A DNA stretch of 64,000 nucleotides from Nautilus pompilius. Its lineage: Eukaryota; Mollusca; Cephalopoda; Nautilida; Nautilidae. The number at the start of each line of letters is the position of its first letter. Positions within the stretch are counted from its first letter, which is position 1. Positions 56,077-64,000 of this stretch are shown piece by piece. The stretch covers positions 62,001 to 126,000 of the forward strand of contig JACATO010000066.1 of the NCBI GenBank assembly GCA_018389105.1, in the 5' to 3' direction. The notes under the pieces were generated by a model. The model was not told where the DNA came from. It made no database searches and saw only the letters and a list, made by a program, of their open reading frames with translations. A program made the position numbers and the translations under genes.

Positions 56077-56999
56077 CCATATTTTTCAGACTATAGATCA
56101 ATGTGGAGAAGACTGAATGGTCATTTTTTGGCCAAAATAGAGTATCAAGCCATAGATAGGTCAGTCAGTCACTGATGAAAGATATCTAAATCTCCAGTAA
56201 AGAAAACCTCAGTATGGGCGAGTATGAATTCAGAAACAGCCATGATATGATTAAATTATTGTTTAATAAAGTTTAAAAATAAAGAAATATTTTTGTGTTG
56301 TTTGTCCTATTTTTGTTGGAGTAAAAAGTGTTTCTTTGATCATATGTCATCATATAGAAACTAAATTGAAGTTGTGAAAGGTGCTTGCTCACTTTCAAAC
56401 CAAATGTGAATTCGAGCTTTGTTGTGAAACAATAAACAAGCATTGATCTCTATTTAATTGGTTAATTATTATTTTGAAGTCCTCATGGCCAATATAATCA
56501 ACAGGTGATTTATCTCTGATCAACTGATCAATTTACTTGTCGATTGATAAATAGGTTTTACCTTGTCTGTCATGTAAAGCCTGAGATACTATATAATCAC
56601 ACCTGTAAGAAAATTAAATAAAGCCAGTGTAATGAATCTCAGATGATGTTAAATGTACCTAAGGATCTGACAATCTACTTGACTGACAGGATGTTTTTCC
56701 ATCCACCATTTGATAAATATTCATGTATACATGTATGAAAAGTTTGAGGCTTATTGCGGATAATTTTGTAATACCATGTATTTGTTTGTACTTTTATTTG
56801 GTTTTTATTTGTATACCAGTAATTGTTTATAAATGAGATTTCTTTGTTTGGTTTTGTTTATAGGTTTTTTGTCCCACAATTGTGATTTTTAAAATTTTTC
56901 TTCTACAAGATTTCAGCCTTAGATAGGTCGAAAAAGGGTTACAGGTCAAGGATAAAATTTTCAGGGAAAAAATATCAATCTATAGTCCAAAAAATGTGA
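56077..56999. mobile_element. TA-flanked inverted-repeat element (923 bp)
   Basis: Left CCATATTTTTCAGACTATAG and right inverted TCACATTTTTTGGACTATAG match at 15 of 20 positions. Inward of both ends lies CATAGATAGGTC or inverted GACCTATCTAAGG. TA is present on each side (56075-56076, 57000-57001). The '(G)GACTATA' end type recurs in MITE families of several animals. No transposase was recognised inside. Confidence 0.65.
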
Positions 57000-58707
57000 T
57001 AGTCACTAGTTTCAAAAGGAATAGAGAAAGCCTAATCTTGTTATTCAGTAAAGCCTCATCATAAATTTAATTTCTGTACTCATCCTAATTTAATGACTTA
57101 GAAGTATGATTCTTTTTCTACAAATTACTTGTATTTTAGTATTGTTCAACTGTGTTTTCGCATTCATATTCTTTTATAACTTCAGTCATACATAAATGGT
57201 TCCCTAATACAAAACTGTTAATACTGTATTCCAACTGAATCTAGTGAAAATTAAAATCTGGGAGCTTCTTCTAAATTGAGAATTTTTATTTGTTTTTTGT
57301 TTAACAGAATTCTTTGGATAAACTTCCAAGCTAGAAAGCCTTTCCTTAACAAGAAGAGGTGGAAGTTTCTTCAAAATTGGAAGGACTACTTTAGGTAACC
57401 ATTCAATGTTACTTATACAGTATTCACCAATATTACCAAATTTCTTTTAGTATTTTACTCAAAATGCAGAAATTGGTATTGCATTGTACAGAGACAATGT
57501 AAATAAAACAATTTTGAGAGCTTATGGAAAATCAACCAATTAGCAGCAGAATACCTCTAAATTTCTTTAATTATTTTGGTAATGTGAATATTCTTATTTG
57601 ATTTTAGCTATCTCTCAATCTTTTAAAACATTAAATCATACATTCTTGCAAATAAATTACAGAAAGTGAAAAGGACTTCTTCATTCAGATCTGACAAACT
57701 AGTTAAATATTTTGTAGTACAAGCATTACCACAGATATACTTTTACTAAGGAATATATTTGATGAAAAAAAAACAGGAAATACACATGTTATGTTAATAA
57801 ATACAGATATTGATCCTGAAAATAAACATTATCAAAATAAATTAGTAATTAGCCTTAATAGTTAGAAATAATATAAAATAGATAAAAGTAGTTCATAGCA
57901 ATTCTGGTTAAGGCTACAACTGACTGTACTTTGCCTGTAGTTATTCTGCCAAATTAGACAAAGGAAGCCTTCTAACAACTTCTCTGATTTGAGATGAAAC
58001 CCAAACATAAACCAAACTACTGGATAGACATCAGTTAGCCAAAATCCAGGAGACAAACTAAGGCTCTCCAGAGAGTTACTATGCTAACAGAGATACTATC
58101 AGGGCTAGTTTAATCTTTCTTACAAGTTATGAATTTGAAATGTAGAAATTTTCTTTTTTCTTTTTGTTTGTTGCCTTATTTAGCCTTTCAACATCACAGA
58201 AAGTGATTTAATCTAGGAATGTATGACCGATATTTAAAAAAAAAAAAAAAAAAACACCCTGACCACCACCACCTTTATCTGTGTCATAAGGGAAATGGGA
58301 TTTTATACAAGCTTATTCTTCCATATGGAAATATTTTAAACATTGAGATAAAATATATTTTAAAAAAGTAAAAAATAGAATTTTTTCCATCCTTATGTAT
58401 ACTCCATAACTATCTTTGAACTGTTTTTTTTTTAGCACCGATAATGATAATCTATTGTTATTAGATTGCATTTTATCACTATCGACAAACATATCTAATA
58501 TGATAAACAGCTGTTCAGTTAGGGTTGTTTAAATATAAGTGAAAATAGTCCAAGATGTATATTCAAAACAAGTAAGTACAGCAACTCTTTAAATCCTGTT
58601 TTAATTGTTCTTTCATTGCACAATAAGACCTTATTAAATACACTAAATGTGTTTAGATTTTATTCTCAACTTTTTTTTTTTTTTAGTCTGATCCCTTCCT
58701 TGAGAAC

Positions 58708-58754
58708 ATGATGTACCTGTTAGCTGCAGTGATTTTTGGAATCGCTCTTGAAAG
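58708..58754 (+). CDS. EF-hand protein B exon 1: signal peptide
   Basis: Preceded by a 15-T tract and TAG acceptor at 58685-58686, so an upstream non-coding exon is likely. Two consecutive ATGs (58708, 58711) start the hydrophobic leader; the first is used here. Donor GTACAC, phase 2. Confidence 0.85.
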
Positions 58755-61749
58755 GTACACCTTTAAAATCTTTGAGACAAACTTATGCAGATTTTAAAGG
58801 ATTAAAAATACATAATACAAAAAAAAAAATGAACGTTTCCAAAGTATTAAAAGTTGTTCATAGTAAAAGGATTATTGGAAATAGATACTTATAAAATGAT
58901 AATAAATGTTCATAGATGGAAAACAATGTTTTAAATGATAGAAAATCCATTATATAATTTTAGAAAACTGAGTTTTTGGTTTTAAAAAATTATATAAAAT
59001 TAAAAAAAGATTTTTAGTTTATATTTAAAATTTTCATTTGATTTATGGAAGGCTACGGAAAGTATTTAAAATGCCATTTTTCACACTGTATTCAAAGTCC
59101 AATCAGTATCTACATACAAAGTATTCAAAATTAATGTGTGCTAGTATCTGCTGCAGGGTTTCTTAGTTGTGTAAATTAGTTATATAAACATGCCAAAAAT
59201 TTGAGAGCTGATAAATTTGAAATTTTCTGCTATTTTATTGAGCTTTGAATGAACTGTTTAACCAAAGTTTCCTAAACTGCAGAAGTTGTTTCACACCATC
59301 TACTTTGATCAATGTTAAAGATTCTAAAAAAAGTAAAATTAAAAATCTGAAACTTATGATTATTTTATTATTCTATTTCTAAATGATTGTTTAAACCAAA
59401 TAATATTTATTAATTACTAGATGACTACCATGTCTTATAGTAGAATCTTATTTTGACCACTGTCTTGTCTTTTGGAGCTACAAATTTTTATTTTTGTTGT
59501 TTTTGAGGAAGTTCTGCAAAATGCAGCCATCTGTTCCAAGGAGTTGCAACACCTGATCCCATGACAAAGAAAGACTTTGAAAAAGTTGTATTAAGTTGGG
59601 ACACAGATGGTAAGTTTTAAATGGTACATATACAGTAAAGTACCTTTAATTGGGTGATCAGATATATAAAATTGTAGCTCAGATTTAAAATTATTTTTCA
59701 AATGTAGAATTTGTTTTTTTTTTTTTTTTTGTATGCTGGAAAACCATAATAAATTACTCTATGCGGTAGCTTACTTAAATTCACAAACCATAACATAAAT
59801 GTTATGGAAATTTGCATATGAATGGGAATACATTCCTAGAGTTTTCAGTTTTTGTCACTGGGAGTGGAAGCATCAATTACACTGTGACACCATGCCAAAA
59901 CAACCAGGTCAGTTTTTGAAAATAAGTTTCTTCTTAAACTGATGTGTAACTGTAATAAAAAGCAGTAAAAATCTGAATTACCAAAACAAATTTATTGAAA
60001 CAAAATTTTCTTCATATTTTTCAAAAATGATTTAACTCATCTCATTAAGTGTTCATGGTGTCTGCTACCATTCTCAAAAATAGTTTCCAGATGCTGTAAC
60101 ATGAGGTACACAGCTGCTTGCAACTAATTAATGTTGATGGCAAAAATGTGTTACTAAATGCTGGTCATAACATCAGCAATCATCTATGGATGATCACTAT
60201 TCGCCAGTTCGCAGAAAGCCCCACAACCAGAAAACTGTAGCACTGCTTTCATGATCTTAGAAAATTCTGTAAGCATATCTGCAAGCAACCTGACTCTTAA
60301 GCTTAATAGAAAAGAATCTGGCAGAAATTTATAAAAAATAATCAAGTTTAGAACAGATTTTTAAAATTTAAAATAATAATTAAATGGCAAGAGTATATTT
60401 AACCACAAATTTTGCTGGATGTGTTATAAAGTCTAAAATTGCATTTATTAATAATATTTCATTTTCTTTTGGCAGTGATTCAGATTGGCTTGCTTTTCTT
60501 TAATGATAAAAAGGCTGTAGGTAGTGCTCTGTATTAGTCTAGGCAGAACTTCAGAAACAGAAGCATAATTGACTCAGTGAATGGATATAAATCAGATTGG
60601 TACTACTGTGTACCAATCTGAAAAGTAAAGCTAAGTGAAACTGTTCTGTAACACAGTAGATTTATACCACACAGTTACAATCACAGCTTTGCTCTTTTAA
60701 CATATTAGATTTATCTATAATTAAGATAATGTTGAAAAATTAATTAGCTTTCAAGTTTTCCTTAGGCAAGTGCATAGAGGAACAATCAACTATACTACAA
60801 TGAACTGCTGTCTACATAAATTCAGATTACTAATCTGAAGTGCCCCACCTAATATATAGTAGCATCAGTTGATCAATGTACATTTTTTTTTTGTACTTAT
60901 AGGAAGTGGCACCATAGATTTGGTGGAATTTGCAAATGCCTGGAAAAGAACTACTTATGATGTGGCAATAGTCAAAAAGCAGAGTTCTGATGATAAATAT
61001 ATACTACTGCTGCTGGAATTTCAACTGATTGACAAAAATGAAGATGGAGAGTTAGACACTACAGACATTGATCACATGTTCAATGCTTTTGATATTAATG
61101 GTTAGTATTAAACATTTGCTGCACACAAATTTATACTATAGTTATTTAAAACTCATAAAAGGCCAATAACAATAAAAAAATATTATTTACAATGAACCCA
61201 TTAAGGTAGAGAATTGCATAATGCAGCATATACTGCTAGAGAGCCATTATTAGCAGGTTGACAATGTTACTACTAGAATAAATTGCTTCTGAATAATGCT
61301 GATGTTAAACCGATATTTAAAACTCAGACCCAGGCCACCAATCACTGTTTTAAAGCATAGAGTGAAAAAGTTTTAAAATTATTTTCCCTAAATAGTTGGC
61401 ATTTTTATTTTGAGTTTAAACCATACCAGTTTCAATATAATATAATAATTAAATGTGATAGAAAAATTATATTGACATTCTACCTATTAAAAAAAAAAAA
61501 CGATTTCAAGGAATTCATTAACCTTAACATAAAAGCATGGCTCTTATTTTACTAGCAAAACTACATATAACTTAAACAATAATTTTAATAAATCCTGTGT
61601 AGATAATTTTTATTTATAATTTTATTTGCATACATAAACTGTTATATATGTATATACACACACATACATTTTTCATTTATTTTATAGCAAACAACTTGTT
61701 ATCACACGCAGAGTTTTGCACCGGATGGAAGTACATGGGAAAAAGCTAA
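58708..61749 (+). CDS. Secreted EF-hand calcium-binding protein B (4 coding exons)
   Basis: Exons 58708-58754, 59512-59609, 60903-61100 and 61688-61749 (phases 2, 1, 1) give 134 residues. MMYLLAAVIFGIALESSA is a likely signal peptide. EF1 is 46-57 (D-T-D-G-S-G-T-I-D-L-V-E). EF2 is 92-103 (D-K-N-E-D-G-E-L-D-T-T-D), again with Asp at position 12. EF3 is 112-123 (D-I-N-A-N-N-L-L-S-H-A-E), which lacks the loop's usual Gly at position 6 and may bind weakly. Gene organisation matches gene A exactly, so this is a tandem duplicate. Introns are 757, 1293 and 587 bases against 972, 2719 and 620 in gene A. C20 and C125 could pair in the secretory path. Function is inferred from calcium-binding loops only. 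Confidence 0.88.
59512..59609 (+). CDS. EF-hand protein B exon 2
   Basis: Encodes SAKCSHLFQGVATPDPMTKK and DFEKVVLSWDTD, then splits the glycine of the EF1 loop at GTAAGT. The acceptor GAGGAAG is weak but is the only one that keeps the phase found in gene A. Longer than gene A's exon 2 by seven codons. Confidence 0.85.
60903..61100 (+). CDS. EF-hand protein B exon 3: rest of EF1 and EF2
   Basis: 198 nt. Carries SGTIDLVEFANAWKRT, a leucine-rich helix (LLLLEFQLI), EF2 (DKNEDGELDTTD) and the start of EF3 (AFDIN). Acceptor ACTTATAG after a T tract, donor GTTAGT. Same length and phases as the paralogue. Confidence 0.93.
61688..61749 (+). CDS. EF-hand protein B exon 4: end of EF3 and stop
   Basis: Acceptor TTTTATAG. 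Encodes the rest of EF3 and AEFCTGWKYMGKS, then TAA. No canonical AATAAA was found immediately downstream. Confidence 0.92.
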
Positions 61750-62229
61750 TGCCTTGCAAAAGATGAGCATCATGTAGCTGTTTAGTAAGGATTAAGCTTA
61801 GAAGATTAATTATAGGCCTGAGCTAAAACATAACCTAAACCTGTGTATGACTGCAAAACTGTAAATTAATCAGAAGAAATATAAATGGTATGTAAAAGTT
61901 GTTGTTGTTGTTGTTGTTTTGTTAAAAAAGAGAAAAGATAATCTATTTTAGCTAGCTTAAAATTTATAAAGGATCTGATGAGGGAGTCAAACTGCATTAT
62001 GAGATCATCTGTTCCAGTTCAGATATCCAGTGCTCTGATTCACCCCCCCTTTTTTTTTCTGAAATAGTTCACATTATGTGACTATGACCATTTTTTTACC
62101 ATTGGTAAGCAATGTCAACAATCAAGATAATCCAATCAACACTGCACCAAAATATGCAAATTTTTAATCCACAGTGTGAATTACTAACTTTTTACAAAAC
62201 AGTAAAATATAATGAAGGAAGGAAACAAA

Positions 62230-62900
62230 ATCACACTCCTGTGAAAATATTGCTGCAACAGATCAACATAACGTTCTCCAGAACCTCCTCTGTCAAGTTT
62301 GTTCTTTGTGGTAAAAGGCATGAGACCAAAGGCAGGTTGTTTCAACTGTAACTTGTGTTGATGGAACCATCAGTGTAACTTTAGCCAATATGTGGGCATT
62401 TCTTTGCTGATGCCACTATTTAAAAATGTTTTCATTAAAAAAATCTAAAATTGCAGCAATGTTATTTTTAACACAAATTCATGACAAGATGGCTCTCTCA
62501 TTTTACTGGATTCTCTGTCCTGCAGAAGAAACTCATCATCTTTCTCCTTGGTGTTCATTACTTTTTCTATCTGCTTTACTTGATAGCTGTTTGCTACTGT
62601 TGCTGATCCAGCAGACAGCATTTCATTGTTAGTACATAGCTTGGTAAAGTGAGCAAGTGAGCTTTAGCCTTGTTTTCTTCTTCCTCAGATGCCAACAGCT
62701 GGTACCTTGGATAAAGAAAGATTGCAATGAGAAAAGTGTTCTTTTCACGCAGAACCTTTTCCCTTCTTTCCGTCAAGTTCAGCAGTCTCTCTGAAAAAAG
62801 TGTTGATACTTTTAAGGTTTAAAGCTGACAGGTCAACCATATGCCATAAGTCTTCCATAGTTAGCTGTTCTGAAAGACTTTTCAGGTGAGCACACAAAGC
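62230..62900 (-). pseudogene. hAT transposase C-terminal relic (ZBED-like)
   Basis: Minus strand. 62776-62594 reads KVLREKNTFLIAIFLYPRYQ and SEEEENKAKAHL, like the 'P-L-F-x-A-A-I-x-L-D-P-R-F' region of ZBED hATs. About 62390-62280 reads AKVTLMVPSTQVTVE. About 62285-62230, in another frame, reads RTNLTEEVLENVMLI, the dimerisation-domain 'R-T-x-L-x-x-E-x-L-E-x-I-M-L-I' motif. This is a different lineage from the ZMYM1-like copies. Confidence 0.75.
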
Positions 62901-64000
62901 AGACAGAAGCAGTTAGTTCAGTGCCTTTGTTTTTTCCTTTTTTTTGCTACTCCAGTTCAATTCCAGTTTAGAGAGAAAAAAAAAAGTGTGCTTCAAACCA
63001 ATACACATTCCAGTCGACTCCAGATCTGACCAGCATCCACATAAAAAATGTGTGAGACTATAAAATATGACAAATTAATGTTTCTTATCAACAAATCTTC
63101 TGCTATAGTTCAATAAGTCAGTAAAACACTGTTGTTTCAAAACTTATCCAAACTAGACTGAATAATGTGGCATGGTTCTCACCCATACAGATATCTCAGT
63201 TAGCCCACCATACCATAAGGATTCTGTCAAAACCAACTGCTTATTTATTTTCCTAATACACCAATGTCTACAAGGAAAAAAACCCTGGCAACGAATCATA
63301 GTGCTGCGGTCATCCTCTAAGAAGAATTTCCAATCCAATACAAGGGGGCTGGTGGAATTTCCAACTTTGGCAGGAAAAGTCTCACTAAAACTCTTCATTT
63401 CTAGATACCCATGTGGCCAGCTGGTCAAGAAGAGCAAGACAAAACCATAACCGAATTGAGGCAGTCCTGACAGAAGTTCAAACTAGTGCATCAACTTAGC
63501 AGTCTAGGCTACCATTGGCCAACCACAACCCGCCAGCTCTGTTTAAACTTGGACAGATTTAAGAGTGGACAAAACCCGCAACAGTTTCCGTGACAATGTT
63601 ATTATTATTACTGCAATACATGTCCTCTATAATGATTTTAATAACTACTAAACGACGTATTATAACCTAAATAGATTCAATGCTGTTCTTTTTCTCTCCC
63701 CCCCCCACCCACCTCTCCTTTTTTTTTCGATTTCATTACAATTTTTTTTTAAAAAACTTGTTGCAGCCAGAGGTGTTCAAATGAAACCCGGCTGAATACC
63801 ATTATGGCGATGGTATTTCAGCCGAATGTTCCTTCTGGTAGTTTAAACAAGGGAAGGAGAAGCTCAGCGTAGCGTTGGAAGAATTAAAATATTTTTATCT
63901 TAAAAATTACGATAACTTAGGAGGAGGGCGGCGATTAGTCGCTATTTCATTGGCATCCATCAAAGTTCCATCCAAGCGATGGTTCGAATACGCGCTAAAA
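62901..64000. other. Right edge, GC and CpG rise
   Basis: Apart from repeat copy D, no coding exon is supported. From about 63790 CG dinucleotides become frequent again (for example GGCGGCGATTAGTCGC), as seen around exon 1 of the oxidoreductase. This may be the flank of another promoter. Confidence 0.35.
63290..63450 (+). repeat. Dispersed repeat copy D
   Basis: CTCACTAAAACTCTTCATTT at 63381-63400, then CTAGATACCCATGTGGCCAG and CTGGTCAAGAAGAGCAAGAC, sharing the core and following GCTGGT block with copies A-C. The most diverged of the four. Confidence 0.45.

Overview
This is animal (eukaryotic) nuclear DNA. It is AT-rich, its genes are split into small exons by GT-AG introns, and most of it is intronic or intergenic sequence full of DNA transposon relics, with one clear tRNA-derived SINE and two LINE remnants. 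The protein families fit an invertebrate, perhaps a mollusc or other lophotrochozoan, but I cannot name the species from sequence alone. Three protein-coding genes can be assembled, all on the + strand.

Gene 1 (5396-36067, 8 coding exons, 412 residues) is a Gfo/Idh/MocA-family NAD(P)-dependent oxidoreductase resembling myo-inositol 2-dehydrogenase, with a predicted mitochondrial targeting peptide. Its first coding exon is short and lies in a GC/CpG-rich island. A 14-kb first intron separates it from the Rossmann-fold exons. The introns hold hAT, Tc1, Tigger/pogo, LINE and SINE copies.

Genes 2 and 3 (48271-52971 and 58708-61749, 4 coding exons each, 129 and 134 residues) are tandem paralogues. 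They encode small secreted EF-hand proteins with the same intron phases and identical lengths for exons 3 and 4. Each has a signal peptide and three EF-hand loops.

Layout: 1-5270 holds a dispersed repeat and an almost full-length hAT element with a mariner copy nested in it. 5270-36067 is gene 1. 36.1-48.2 kb is intergenic, with a Tigger-like relic, two hAT derivatives flanked by target-site duplications and a LINE RNase H relic. 48.2-53.1 kb is EF-hand gene 2. 53.1-58.7 kb is intergenic, with a 923-bp TA-flanked inverted-repeat element. 58.7-61.8 kb is EF-hand gene 3. 62.2-62.9 kb is a hAT relic, and GC rises again at the right edge.

Exon boundaries were set by hand from reading phase and splice motifs. 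Five hAT insertions were closed by finding both terminal repeats and matching 8-bp target-site duplications. No rRNA gene, functional tRNA gene, CRISPR array, retroviral sequence or prokaryote-type operon was seen.
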